Shown here in pieces: positions 1 to 7,500 of a stretch of 12,388 nucleotides of DNA. The position numbers and the translations under genes are program-made. The stretch's first letter is position 1; each line of letters begins with the position of its first letter. This DNA is from Clostridia bacterium (GTDB taxonomy: Bacteria; Bacillota_A; Clostridia; Christensenellales; CAG-138): NCBI GenBank assembly GCA_017553815.1, contig JAFZJT010000070.1, positions 1 to 12,388 of the forward strand, written 5' to 3'. The notes below the pieces were generated by a model, which saw only the letters and a program-made list of their open reading frames with translations, was not told the DNA's origin and made no database searches.

Positions 1-358
1 CGTCGTCGAGCTGTTCTATCGCCTTTCGCACGGACTCGTTTCGCTTTTTGCTGAGAACCTCGCTCACGGGAAGCGGGTCGTCGTCCGGAACGTCCGCTCC
101 GAGGGGCTCGTCGCTCAAAAGCTCATGCTTTGCCTTGCGAACATGATCGAGCGAAAGGTTTGTCGCCACGCGGTACAGCCAGCTTTTGAGCTGCGCGTCC
201 GCAAGCGCGGAGAGCTTATCCATATTGAGATAAACCCGCTCAAACACCTGTTGGGTTATATCCTCGGCGGTCTCCTGATGGGAGACCACGCGGTACGCCG
301 CCCAGTACACGAGGCGCGAGTAGTCGGTATAGATTTTGTCGAAGCTGAGTTCCGGCAA
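1..358 (-). CDS. ECF-type RNA polymerase sigma factor (partial, 5' part only)
   Basis: The minus strand encodes 119 residues of a sigma-70 family extracytoplasmic-function (ECF) sigma factor; the C-terminal part lies beyond the left edge. Region 2 is clear: AEDITQQVFERVY at residues 31-43 (regions 2.1-2.2, core polymerase binding) and LKSWLYRVATNLSLDHVRK at 57-75 (regions 2.3-2.4, -10 recognition). An acidic linker around residues 82-95 leads to RKAIEQLDD, where region 4 begins. The chosen start is TTG at 358-356: GGAGAG lies 5 nt upstream, residue 1 fits the usual ECF N-terminus, and no ATG is in frame upstream. It is transcribed alone from its own promoter, downstream of the terminator of the aldo/keto reductase operon. 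Any anti-sigma partner would lie outside the window, so the regulon and signal are unknown. Confidence 0.9.
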   Translation of the reverse strand, partial: MPELSFDKIYTDYSRLVYWAAYRVVSHQETAEDITQQVFERVYLNMDKLSALADAQLKSWLYRVATNLSLDHVRKAKHELLSDEPLGADVPDDDPLPVSEVLSKKRNESVRKAIEQLDD

Positions 359-440
359 ATCTTCTCTCCATTTATATAACGAACGACGTTCCCGAACGGT
401 TGCGCATTCATTAGATGATTGTTTAAAATATTTTCGCGAT

Positions 441-456
441 CCTTCGACGTCGAGGC
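441..456. promoter_or_regulatory. Palindrome in the sigma-gene leader
   Basis: TCGACGTCGA (444-453) is a perfect 10-bp palindrome flanked by CCT and GG, which extends the symmetry imperfectly. It lies about 20-30 nt downstream of the predicted transcript start, a position suited to an operator or a small leader hairpin. No binding protein can be named. Confidence 0.3.
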
Positions 457-477
457 GTCGGCGGTGCGAATACGGTT

Positions 478-506
478 ATTCTACCACATTCGACGGTTTT
501 TTTCAA
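478..506 (-). promoter_or_regulatory. Sigma-A type promoter of the ECF sigma gene
   Basis: On the minus strand TTGAAA (506-501) and TAGAAT (483-478) are separated by exactly 17 bp, with TGG just before the -10 box (extended -10). The predicted transcript start near 471 gives a leader of about 113 nt before the TTG start at 358. The promoter looks housekeeping rather than ECF-autoregulated; no AAC-type -35 element is seen nearby. Confidence 0.75.
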
Positions 507-546
507 ATTTTGCCCGGGTTAGCCTCGTACAAAGCGAAAGCTGTAT

Positions 547-570
547 AAAACCGCTCCAAAGACGGAGCGG
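547..570 (-). terminator. Rho-independent terminator of the ireB-like/aldo-keto reductase operon
   Basis: Read on the minus strand, CCGCTCC and GGAGCGG form a 7-bp GC-rich stem around a 6-nt loop (GTCTTT), followed by TTTT. It lies 19 nt beyond the stop codon of the aldo/keto reductase and separates that operon from the sigma gene promoter. The U-run is short, so read-through is possible. Confidence 0.7.
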
Positions 571-588
571 CTTTGAATCGGTATAGCT

Positions 589-1536
589 TCATATTATCTT
601 GATCGTGAACTGCGGGCAGACCCTTGCGCAGTAGCTGCAAAGCGCGCATTTATCGGGATCCACGACAGCGCGGCCGTTTTGAATGCTCAAGGCATGGTTA
701 TGGCATGCATCCACGCAAACGCCGCAGCCCTCGCACCATTCCTGAACGAGCAGCTTTCTTTTGGTTTGACGGAGCTTTTCGGCAAGACGAATATCAGGGG
801 TCTCGCCGCTGAAGCGCGCGCAGTTGTACTCCACCTCGTTCATGCTCTGCATACCAATCGCGATGGTGTCTATGCAGTCGTCTAAATTCAAAATATAATC
901 GAGCGCTTCCTCGCGCTCACCGATAAGATGACCGCCTCCAAGGGGCTTCATCGCGATGATGCCCCTGCCGAGCGAATGCGCGGTTCTTATCCGCTTTAGC
1001 ATTTCGTCCACAGTTCCGTCCGCGATGCCGAAGCCCTTTTTATTTATCAACGGAAACAGCACCTCGAGCTCTGGGCGCTTTATCGCGCCGTCCATGCAGG
1101 CAACATAATGCGTTGATAGCCCGACCGCGCGAATATAGCCATTGCGCTTCATCTCGAGATAATATTCAAGCGCCTCGCGATGCCCGCGTATCGTGTGCTC
1201 GCTCTCCTGCTCGTGCATCAGAAAAACGTCGATATAATCCCTTCCAATGCCCTCAAGCGCCTTTCTGAGGCTGTTTTCCGCCCCCTGCCTGTCAAAGGCA
1301 TAGCTTTTGGAGCATACCACGACATCTGGCTTCAAGCGGATGGCCTCGCGCACATGCGGATAGGTGCCGTAGATCTCCGCAGTGTCGATAAAATTCACGC
1401 CAAGCGAAAAAGCGCACTCAAAAAGCTCCGCACCTTCGGCGGGAGTCAGATCGCGCTGGAACGGTCCCATCGTGAGCGAACCGAAGCAAAGCTTGGAAAC
1501 CTCGATGCCTGTACTGCCGAGCTGATGGTAGATCAA
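589..1536 (-). CDS. Aldo/keto reductase with C-terminal 2[4Fe-4S] ferredoxin domain
   Basis: This 315-residue protein joins an aldo/keto reductase TIM barrel (about 1-255) to a bacterial ferredoxin-type domain (about 262-310). The catalytic tetrad is visible: D51, Y56 (DTAEIYG), K77 (SKS) and H108 (FLMHEQ). The ferredoxin part has two C-x2-C-x2-C-x3-C clusters: C268/C271/C274/C278 and C297/C300/C303/C307 followed by Pro. Family members of this architecture are cytosolic oxidoreductases of anaerobes, typically of unknown substrate; the domain order suggests that electrons pass between the clusters and a nicotinamide- or substrate-bound barrel (inference). The start is TTG at 1536-1534, overlapping the TGA stop of the upstream IreB homologue in a shared TTGA, so translational coupling is likely. 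A weak GGGGGAT lies upstream. No separate promoter is seen. Confidence 0.93.
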   Translation of the reverse strand: MIYHQLGSTGIEVSKLCFGSLTMGPFQRDLTPAEGAELFECAFSLGVNFIDTAEIYGTYPHVREAIRLKPDVVVCSKSYAFDRQGAENSLRKALEGIGRDYIDVFLMHEQESEHTIRGHREALEYYLEMKRNGYIRAVGLSTHYVACMDGAIKRPELEVLFPLINKKGFGIADGTVDEMLKRIRTAHSLGRGIIAMKPLGGGHLIGEREEALDYILNLDDCIDTIAIGMQSMNEVEYNCARFSGETPDIRLAEKLRQTKRKLLVQEWCEGCGVCVDACHNHALSIQNGRAVVDPDKCALCSYCARVCPQFTIKII

Positions 1537-1829
1537 GACTGCTCATCCCCCGCATACTGGCGTATATAGGCTCGCACAAGCTCCTCGATAAGCTCATCCC
1601 TTTCAAAGGTGCTTATCATATATCGCGCGTTGTTATGACCCGTCACATAAGTAGGATCGCCGGAAAGAAGATACCCAACGAGCTGATCCACAGGATCGTA
1701 GCCCTTTTCTTTAAGTGAATAGAACACCTTAATGAGCACTTCATTCGCGGTTCCGCGATCACCTGCCCTATCGAATATTACGGTGTTTCCTCTGGCAGTA
1801 GTCATTTTTTCGTTTTTCTTATCGCTCAT
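1533..1829 (-). CDS. ireB: IreB family regulatory protein (UPF0297)
   Basis: This 98-residue protein matches the IreB/UPF0297 family. The diagnostic core is EKGYDPVDQLVGYLLSGDP, followed by a basic/His turn, then FERDELIEELVRAYI. In Enterococcus, IreB is a small dimer phosphorylated near its N-terminus by the Ser/Thr kinase IreK and lowers cephalosporin resistance; two adjacent threonines at residues 10-11 here are possible targets (inference). ATG at 1829-1827 is chosen because GGAGGA (1842-1837) sits 7 nt upstream; a longer frame opening at 1883 would begin inside the promoter and is rejected. The protein is slightly longer than the usual 80-90 residues because of its N-terminal tail. The usual neighbours alaS and ruvX are absent; instead it is coupled to the aldo/keto reductase. 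Confidence 0.92.
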   Translation of the reverse strand: MSDKKNEKMTTARGNTVIFDRAGDRGTANEVLIKVFYSLKEKGYDPVDQLVGYLLSGDPTYVTGHNNARYMISTFERDELIEELVRAYIRQYAGDEQS

Positions 1830-1868
1830 CAAACAGTCCTCCATATCATCGGAATCATATCCAGTAAC

Positions 1869-1897
1869 ATTATACCATATCATATCGTTTTGCTCAA
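1869..1897 (-). promoter_or_regulatory. Promoter of the ireB-like operon
   Basis: Minus strand: TTGAGC (1897-1892), 17-bp spacer, TATAAT (1874-1869) with TGG before it (extended -10). The predicted start is near 1862, giving a leader of about 33 nt before the ATG at 1829. Confidence 0.8.
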
Positions 1898-1917
1898 GTA
1901 AAAGATTTGCAAGATAG

Positions 1918-1970
1918 AACCGCCGAATATAATGCCGTCTCCGACAGCCGTATTGGCTCCGAAGGCGGTT
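1918..1970. other. Nested inverted repeats upstream of the ireB promoter
   Basis: AACCGCC (1918-1924) pairs with GGCGGTT (1964-1970), enclosing a smaller stem AGCC/GGCT (1946-1949 with 1955-1958). There is no clean U-run on either side. It sits between the stop codon of the ABC relic and the ireB promoter, so it may be a worn terminator of the decayed operon; this is a weak call. Confidence 0.3.
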
Positions 1971-1989
1971 TCATATTGATCCATATAGT

Positions 1990-2166
1990 TCATTCCGATA
2001 TCACGCCGTCAACTATGCGCACGATCCTGTCCGCATAGTCCGCCATGCCCTGATCGTGGGTGACCATGACGATAGTTTGCCTGAACTTGTTGCAGCAGAG
2101 GCGCAGAAGCCCGCCCACCTTTGCGGCGTTCTCCACGTCGAGATTGCCCGTCGGCTCATCCGCAAG
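1990..2166 (-). pseudogene. 3' remnant of an exporter-type ABC transporter ATPase
   Basis: Minus strand, frame ending in TGA at 1992-1990. Fifty-eight codons survive, beginning with LADEPTGNLD (end of Walker B plus D-loop), continuing through TIVMVTHD with the H-loop histidine, and ending DRIVRIVDGVISE. This is the C-terminal quarter of a MacB/LolD/BceA-type ATPase, normally about 230 residues. Walker A, Q-loop and signature motif are gone, and an in-frame TAA occurs just upstream of the first recognisable codon, so no intact protein can be made. It abuts a response-regulator fragment in another frame. No permease gene follows. Confidence 0.88.
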
Positions 2167-2173
2167 CCGCTCT

Positions 2174-2296
2174 TACGCCCGACGCTTCAGTGCAGATATA
2201 GCCCGCCCCGCCGAGCAGGTCCGCAAAGCCGCTTCTGAGCTCGTCATTATCCTCAACTATCAGAATGTTCTTTTTCGCGCACGGATCGCCCTCCTC
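2174..2296 (-). pseudogene. Fragment of a response-regulator receiver domain
   Basis: The minus strand encodes KKNILIVEDNDELRSGFADL and then a further 14 or so receiver-like residues, the first beta strand, acidic pair (ED) and helix of a CheY-like receiver domain. After the glycine/valine at about 2176 the homology stops and the frame ends at TGA (2158-2156). The phosphoacceptor aspartate and the rest of the domain are missing. No usable start codon is in frame: TGA at 2308-2306 is followed only by sense codons, so this may be an internal piece of a hybrid histidine kinase or a regulator that has lost its start. It is joined to the ABC ATPase remnant within about 10 bp. Confidence 0.82.
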
Positions 2297-2351
2297 ATTG
2301 ATCGATCAAAGCCTATACGCCAATTATCGGACGCTTCTATCGAAATTTACA

Positions 2352-2377
2352 ATGCGGCAGACGCTTATCTGCCGCAT
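2352..2377 (-). terminator. Strong hairpin, terminator of the lipoprotein gene
   Basis: ATGCGGCAGA (2352-2361) and TCTGCCGCAT (2368-2377) form a perfect 10-bp stem with a 6-nt loop. It lies 29 nt past the lipoprotein stop codon. On the minus strand it is followed by TTGTAAATTT and on the plus strand by ATTTATT, so the U-tracts are poor on both sides; it may still act as a terminator or 3'-end stabiliser. Confidence 0.6.
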
Positions 2378-2406
2378 ATTTATTCCCATATCAAACTATC
2401 GCGTTA

Positions 2407-3849
2407 TCATATCCTGACGCCCTGCTCGGCAAGGCGGAAATTCTCGCCGTCCGAGCTGATGTAGAGATCGTAGGTCTGCTCGGTTTTATCGTAATTGGCA
2501 AGGTAGACTATCGCATGCTCGTATATCTCAAAGAAGTTCACTCCAACGGCAACGGGTGCGGCCCGATCGCCCTTGAGAAGGAAGAGCGTGCCGTCGCTCT
2601 CGAGCGAGGAGTAGCATATTACGCCGCCATCCGAGGTGCGCTTTATTACGTCCACGCCCGTAACGAGTATGGTTGAAAGCTTATTGTTTTCATAGCGGTA
2701 GACGTTGCCGCCGACGTCGAGGCAATGGATATCCGAAAGCTCCCTGTCGCAGCTGAACATATAGATGCTCTGAACGAGCTGCTCCGGGGATCGCGGATTG
2801 TATGCGCTGACCCTATAGAGCGCGTCGTCAACTATGGTCAGAATGGTTTTCGAGTCCTCCGAAACGCTGAACTGGGTCGCTCCGAGCGCGAGCGCGCTGC
2901 AGTTGAGCGAGCCGTCAACGTAGTACACGTCGTACATATCGTGTTTATTGCCGTCGCTGTCCTCGCCGACGATATTCGAGTAGAATATGCCGTCAAGCAG
3001 CGTATTGGTGTTTTTCAAAAGCGTGACGCAGGCCTTGCCGCCCATTGAGGAGCGCTGTGCTCCCGAGTATGAAAAGATGGATGCATCCGCAAGTTTCCTT
3101 GCCGCTTCGCCGTTTCTGCTGATATGGGTCTTTCCGTCCACGTCGAAGGTTATCTCGCTAAGATCGCTGTTCAGTTCGAAATAGGTCGAAGCGTTTTGGG
3201 TTATGATGCTGTCCTTGCCGTTTTTGACGATATGAAGAATGCCCGTCACCTCGGTGTCGATGGTTTCAAGATAGTAAACGATTTTGGCGTCGTCGGAAAC
3301 AGCGACGATGCATTTATCCTTGCCGTATTCGCTCACCTTGCCTCCCGAATACAGATAGCTCATGATGCAGCCCTCCTGCAAAGCGGTCACACCCGCAGTT
3401 TCGCCGTTCGGCGAGAGTGCGAGGTCGATTATGCTCTTTGCTTCAACGCCCTCGAGCTTTTCATAGCTCTTAGCGGCCTCATCGTAAAGATGCACCATTG
3501 TGGCCGTTGCGAAGAGTATCTTTCCGCCATTAAGCGCGGGAACAGCGTTCGTTACAGCGGCGGGGTAGATCTTTAAAAGCCCCTCGGTGTTGATGCGGTA
3601 CAGCGCGCTTGATGCAACAACGAAGCCTTCCTTGCCGTCCACGGTGCCAAGGGTGGTGATCGCACCGCCGATGCGGTCGTCGAGCTTCACATCGTCGGCA
3701 TAGAATGAGGTCGAGGCGTCCTTCTCTGTGTAGAAGCTGAGCAGATTATGTTCGAGCCTCGGCGATTCCTGCTTTTTGGAGCAGGCGAACGAAAAAACAA
3801 GCGCCGCCGCTATCGCGCTTAGAAATGCTTTTTTGAAGAATCCTTGCAT
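2407..3849 (-). CDS. Putative lipoprotein, beta-propeller-like, function unknown
   Basis: I do not recognise this 480-residue protein. Residues 1-20 form a signal peptide (FFKK, then a hydrophobic run SAIAAALVFSF) ending in AC-SKK; C22 or so could be lipidated, though the lipobox is weak (Phe at -2). The rest is rich in short strands with repeated motifs such as 'S-D-D/N-x-K/G' turns (LALSPNGETAG, VAVSDDAKIVYY, FSVSEDSKTILTI, TSDGGVICY), a pattern of TolB/WD40-like propellers in which each blade ends in a turn; this is inference from pattern only. ATG at 3849-3847 is chosen because the frame upstream runs through a promoter and because it gives a proper signal peptide. The nearest SD (AGGA, 3869-3866) is 16 nt away, which is long. 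It is monocistronic, with its own promoter and terminator. Confidence 0.8.
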   Translation of the reverse strand: MQGFFKKAFLSAIAAALVFSFACSKKQESPRLEHNLLSFYTEKDASTSFYADDVKLDDRIGGAITTLGTVDGKEGFVVASSALYRINTEGLLKIYPAAVTNAVPALNGGKILFATATMVHLYDEAAKSYEKLEGVEAKSIIDLALSPNGETAGVTALQEGCIMSYLYSGGKVSEYGKDKCIVAVSDDAKIVYYLETIDTEVTGILHIVKNGKDSIITQNASTYFELNSDLSEITFDVDGKTHISRNGEAARKLADASIFSYSGAQRSSMGGKACVTLLKNTNTLLDGIFYSNIVGEDSDGNKHDMYDVYYVDGSLNCSALALGATQFSVSEDSKTILTIVDDALYRVSAYNPRSPEQLVQSIYMFSCDRELSDIHCLDVGGNVYRYENNKLSTILVTGVDVIKRTSDGGVICYSSLESDGTLFLLKGDRAAPVAVGVNFFEIYEHAIVYLANYDKTEQTYDLYISSDGENFRLAEQGVRI

Positions 3850-3884
3850 TATTCTGATATTCTGTCCTCTCTTGCGATTTGAGC

Positions 3885-3924
3885 GCCGATACAGGGGCGA
3901 GCCGAGAGCCCCCGCTGCATCGGC
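3885..3924 (-). promoter_or_regulatory. 5'-terminal stem-loop in the lipoprotein mRNA leader
   Basis: GCCGAT (3924-3919 on the minus strand) pairs with ATCGGC (3890-3885), and the stem continues inward with CAG and GGGG pairing CTG and CCCC (one bulge, one G-U). The predicted transcription start is at about 3924, so the mRNA would begin with this hairpin. Such 5' stem-loops can protect an mRNA from 5'-end decay (inference). On the plus strand the same hairpin is followed by TTTTT, so it could also terminate plus-strand transcripts. Confidence 0.5.
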
Positions 3925-3930
3925 TTTTTG

Positions 3931-3960
3931 ATTATACAGCATAACGCCCCTTATTGTCAA
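3931..3960 (-). promoter_or_regulatory. Consensus promoter of the lipoprotein gene
   Basis: Minus strand TTGACA (3960-3955) and TATAAT (3936-3931), both perfect consensus, with an 18-bp spacer. The predicted start near 3924 gives a leader of about 75 nt. This suggests strong constitutive sigma-A transcription. Confidence 0.85.
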
Positions 3961-3976
3961 AGTCTACGGTTCAAGC

Positions 3977-3994
3977 GATTCTGCTCAAAGAATC
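3977..3994 (-). terminator. Hairpin after the 387-residue unknown gene
   Basis: GATTCT and AGAATC form a 6-bp stem around GCTCAA, 37 nt past the stop at 4031. No U-run follows, so it is at best a weak terminator. Confidence 0.3.
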
Positions 3995-4030
3995 ACAATG
4001 GATTGAAAAATAGTTTATAATTCTTATTCC

Positions 4031-5194
4031 TCATCTGATTACAAACCCTCTGCCGACATTATAAATAGTATTTGTCAGCATCAGGTCTTCTATGTTACTT
4101 CCCGCATCCACAGCGTTGCTTATGGCGCTGTAGATGGAGCTATAGCCCACAAGCTCATTCCAGAGAGCGTCGGTCTGTTCCCCCAAATCACCCATGCTTA
4201 TAATATCTCCCAAGCATACGTCTATCTTCGCATAATCCGTTAACTGGGATAAGTATACTTCCTGTGTTCTCCCATCTTCAAATCTAATTTCGATCTTATC
4301 GGAAACAGTGACCTTATTCCCAAACATATGAACGGCCGCTATCTCGGGCAGAAAGCTTGAGCATTCCGCCGCCAGAGTTTCGTCCCCTAAAAGAAACACC
4401 GCGTCGTCATAGAGCCTGTCGTAGGATTCCTGAGTATCAGCCGCTTTGAAAAGATTCAGATACTGAACTACTGCGGAGCGCATTTTTCTAAAGCCTTCCT
4501 CGCCATCGTACGGGGAGGGGATAATGGTTTTGGAATCTTGTGCAATAAAGAAAAACTGCTTATCGGATGCGAATTGCTCAGCATTCCATTCTCCAGCCAT
4601 TTCTCTCACGATTGCACTCAGCTCAGGTATTTCAACGTCATCAAGCCTTACTTCGCCAATAGTTTGATCCGGGAACTTCGCGGCATACACTTTTACATAA
4701 GCAAGCTTTTGATTGCCCAAACGCCTAATAAGCCCATCTTTCAGCGCATCCCAGTAAACCGAAGAATCAGCAGTATCGCTTCGTTCTCTTTTTCCAAGAC
4801 CTACCAAATCGCTTACCGCTACATTCCAGCAATGCTCACTGCCTGCAAACTCCGTGGTAAAACTGTCCGATACGTCGTTTTTGCATATTCGCTGATATCC
4901 GTCCATAAAGCAGTCCGAAAACATAGAAACTGCCATCTCAACGGACGCTATTATATCTTTTCCGGCACCCCAGCAATAATCACGGAATTGCTTCTCCCTC
5001 GCATTGGAGCTAAGATAGAAGTCGATCCCGACCGCCGTTCCGCGCAGCTTATGAACAACAGGTGTCAGCGTAGTATCAAGCGAAGGAATATAAAGACTGC
5101 TTCCTCTTCTTTCGATTTCAATGCAAAGCGCCTCAGCAAGTCCTTCCTTTAGCAAAAATTCTCTAACTTCTTCAGTAGCCAATGAATCATTCAT
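4031..5194 (-). CDS. Uncharacterised protein (possibly DUF6348-like)
   Basis: The 387-residue product has no signal peptide or membrane segment and should be cytosolic. The first part (about 10-230) has the feel of DUF6348-type proteins: a LYIPSLDTTLTP strand pair, a central YCWGAGKDIIASVEMAVSMF helix, and YVKVYAAKFPD near residue 175; this is recalled from memory and not verified. The remainder is acidic and unassigned. ATG at 5194-5192 is preferred because GGAGGA (5209-5204) lies 9 nt upstream; an earlier in-frame ATG at 5218 has no SD. Base composition is lower than in the flanking genes (47% GC in the one 60-base stretch I counted, against 60% in one from the ABC operon), hinting at separate ancestry. 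I see no convincing promoter; TTGACA at 5332-5327 has no -10 box at the right distance. Confidence 0.75.
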   Translation of the reverse strand: MNDSLATEEVREFLLKEGLAEALCIEIERRGSSLYIPSLDTTLTPVVHKLRGTAVGIDFYLSSNAREKQFRDYCWGAGKDIIASVEMAVSMFSDCFMDGYQRICKNDVSDSFTTEFAGSEHCWNVAVSDLVGLGKRERSDTADSSVYWDALKDGLIRRLGNQKLAYVKVYAAKFPDQTIGEVRLDDVEIPELSAIVREMAGEWNAEQFASDKQFFFIAQDSKTIIPSPYDGEEGFRKMRSAVVQYLNLFKAADTQESYDRLYDDAVFLLGDETLAAECSSFLPEIAAVHMFGNKVTVSDKIEIRFEDGRTQEVYLSQLTDYAKIDVCLGDIISMGDLGEQTDALWNELVGYSSIYSAISNAVDAGSNIEDLMLTNTIYNVGRGFVIR

Positions 5195-5361
5195 AATTTC
5201 TATTCCTCCATCGCTCATATATCTTTACTTAAAGCTTAATCAGTCATATTTATGCCAATCTTTTATCAATTCAGAGCATTCACACAAACGAATCGGAGTA
5301 TTTATTCAAAAGCAAAGAGCCCCAATTGTCAACGCCGAATCATAACAAATAGAGTAGTATA

Positions 5362-5393
5362 AACGGAGAACCGGCTCGCGCCGGTCCGCCGTT
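5362..5393 (-). terminator. Terminator of ftsH
   Basis: Outer arms AACGG/CCGTT and inner arms ACCGGC/GCCGGT with a 4-nt GCGA loop form a two-part hairpin. On the minus strand it is followed by TATACTACTC, a poor U-tract. It lies 30 nt past the ftsH stop. Confidence 0.6.
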
Positions 5394-5422
5394 ATTCAAG
5401 CTATGGTCAATGCGGAGATAGC

Positions 5423-7435
5423 CTACTGCAAGTTATCAGAATTCGGAGAAACTGCAGGTTCGCCATCAACGGGGCGTGTATCATGGAGCGCCGCCATGTC
5501 GTCGGCTTCAACGAACCCCCTGCCCTCAAAAACGGCCTCGAACTCGGCGCCGGTGATCTGCTCCTTCTCAAGAAGCCTTGCCACAACGCGCTCGATTGCG
5601 TCGCGGTTCGCATCGAGGATGTCCACGGCGCGCTTGCTCTGCTCGTTGAGGATGCGATGAATCTCTCTGTCTATATCGGCGGCAAGATCCTCGGAGAAGT
5701 TCTGCTGATGGCCAAAGCTCTTGCCGAGGAATACCTCCTGCCCGCCGGAGAGATAGACGGGGCCGATCTCGTCGCTCATGCCGTACTCTGTGACCATGCT
5801 GCGCGCGATGTTGGTCGCGTTCATAAGGTCGTTCTGAGCGCCGGTGCTGATGTCGGAAAGAAGCAGGGTCTCCGCCGCCCTTCCGCCGAGCATCACGGCT
5901 ATCATATCAAGAAGCTTGTTCTTGGTGATATGCGTATAGGTGTCCTGCGGGAGCATGCGGGTGTAGCCCGCGGCCTGACCGCGAGGGATTATCGAAAGCT
6001 CGTGTACGGGCTCGCCCTGCGGGGTGCAGTGCGCAACGACCGCATGACCGACCTCGTGATAAGCCGTAGTGCGAAGGTCTTCCGCGGTGACGGTGCGGCT
6101 CTTCTTCTCGGGGCCGTAGAGAACGCGCTTGATCGCCTCGTCGATATCGAAGGGATTTATCTCCTTGCGCTTGTCGCGAACGGCGAGTATCGCCGCCTCG
6201 TTGAGAATATTCTCAAGATCCGCGCCTGTACAGCCCGGGGTGAGCTTCGCGATCTTCTCAAGGTCAACATCGCTCGAAAACCTTTTCTTTCTCGCGTGTA
6301 CCTCGAGGATCTCCTTGCGCCCCTTAACGTCGGGATAGTTGACGGTGATGCGCCTATCGAACCTGCCGGGTCTGAGCAGCGCCGGGTCGAGAACGTCGGG
6401 TCTGTTGGTGGCCGCCATGACGATGATTCCGAGGTTGCTCGAGAAGCCATCCATCTCAACGAGGAGCTGATTGAGCGTCTGCTCCCGTTCATCATGTCCG
6501 CCGCCGAGACCCGCGCCGCGCTGACGGCCGACAGCATCGATCTCGTCAATGAAGATTATCGCGGGGGCGCTGCGCTTTGCGGTTTGGAACATATCGCGAA
6601 CGCGGCTTGCGCCGACGCCGACGTACAGCTCAACGAACTCGGAGCTTGAGATGGAGAAGAACGGAACATTCGCTTCGCCTGCGACTGCGCGCGCAAGCAG
6701 TGTCTTACCCGTGCCCGGAGGGCCGACGAGCAGAACGCCCTTGGGTATCCTTGCGCCCATGTCGGTGAATTCCTTGGGGTTCTTGAGGAAATCGACTATC
6801 TCCTTGAGCTCCTGCTTTTCTTCATCCGCACCGGCGACGTCCTTAAAGGTGTTTTTGATTCCGAGCTCATCGGCGGTACGCGCGCGGCTCCTTGCGAAAT
6901 TCGCGCCCTGCTTGCCGCCGTTTGCGCGAGAGATCATAACGACCGTCATGATAAGCGCGCCGAACAGAAGCAGGTACGGGAGCAGCATTATGTACCACGG
7001 CGTGGTGGGCTGCGGGTTTATCTTATAGTCGAAGCCGTAGTCTGAGACCGTTACGTTATCGGGTGAAGCATAGGTTTCCGAATACTTCGACGAAACGATC
7101 TTGGACATCTCGTTTTGGAAGGTTTCCGCCGAACCGACGGTCACATAGAAATCGTAGATCCTGCCCTTTTTGAAGGACTCGAATTCCTCCTCGGTCACGC
7201 CCTCGGTGTAAAGACCGTACAGCGTTTCCTCGGTTATCTGAACCGCGAAGACCTTGGTATTCTGTTCGCCCGCGTCGAGCGTCATGCCGTTTTTAACGAG
7301 CGAATAGAACTCCGTCGTACGAAGCTGATCCGGCTTTTTGCTCATTGTATCGTTGCCTAAATATATCATTGCGACGATCAATCCGAATATCACAAGATAA
7401 ATTATCAGCGTTGAAATATTTCTCGGCTTTTTCAA
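5423..7435 (-). CDS. ftsH: ATP-dependent zinc metalloprotease FtsH
   Basis: Membrane-anchored AAA+ protease of 670 residues that unfolds and degrades membrane and short-lived cytosolic proteins as a hexamer. Two transmembrane segments (about 7-28 and 146-169) flank an extracytoplasmic domain. The AAA+ module has Walker A GPPGTGKT (238-245), Walker B IIFIDEID (293-300) and the second region of homology [20 protein letters not shown] (342-361) with its arginine fingers. The peptidase zinc site is HEVGH (460-464), with the usual third-ligand aspartate in GAQND (about 536). Length and order are normal for the family. The start is TTG at 7435-7433, because AGGAGG (7446-7441) lies 5 nt upstream and the product begins MKKPRNIS; ATGs further upstream at 7483 and 7465 add an unlikely N-terminus. 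It stands alone, without its frequent neighbours tilS and hpt inside the window. Confidence 0.97.
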   Translation of the reverse strand: MKKPRNISTLIIYLVIFGLIVAMIYLGNDTMSKKPDQLRTTEFYSLVKNGMTLDAGEQNTKVFAVQITEETLYGLYTEGVTEEEFESFKKGRIYDFYVTVGSAETFQNEMSKIVSSKYSETYASPDNVTVSDYGFDYKINPQPTTPWYIMLLPYLLLFGALIMTVVMISRANGGKQGANFARSRARTADELGIKNTFKDVAGADEEKQELKEIVDFLKNPKEFTDMGARIPKGVLLVGPPGTGKTLLARAVAGEANVPFFSISSSEFVELYVGVGASRVRDMFQTAKRSAPAIIFIDEIDAVGRQRGAGLGGGHDEREQTLNQLLVEMDGFSSNLGIIVMAATNRPDVLDPALLRPGRFDRRITVNYPDVKGRKEILEVHARKKRFSSDVDLEKIAKLTPGCTGADLENILNEAAILAVRDKRKEINPFDIDEAIKRVLYGPEKKSRTVTAEDLRTTAYHEVGHAVVAHCTPQGEPVHELSIIPRGQAAGYTRMLPQDTYTHITKNKLLDMIAVMLGGRAAETLLLSDISTGAQNDLMNATNIARSMVTEYGMSDEIGPVYLSGGQEVFLGKSFGHQQNFSEDLAADIDREIHRILNEQSKRAVDILDANRDAIERVVARLLEKEQITGAEFEAVFEGRGFVEADDMAALHDTRPVDGEPAVSPNSDNLQ

Positions 7436-7500
7436 TCCAACCTCCTGATCGGGGCAAAAGCGCATAATGCGCCACTCCCCCATTTAATCTGTTTGTACAT

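Noticed and set aside
2056..2464. Open plus-strand frames across the receiver/ABC relic
   Set aside because: They are reverse frames of the recognisable remnants and the lipoprotein 3' end, with no SD or domain.
5483..6649. A 388-codon open frame on the plus strand
   Set aside because: It is wholly antisense to ftsH, whose AAA+ and protease motifs are unmistakable; it has no recognised domain and its openness follows from the GC-rich codon pattern of the real gene.
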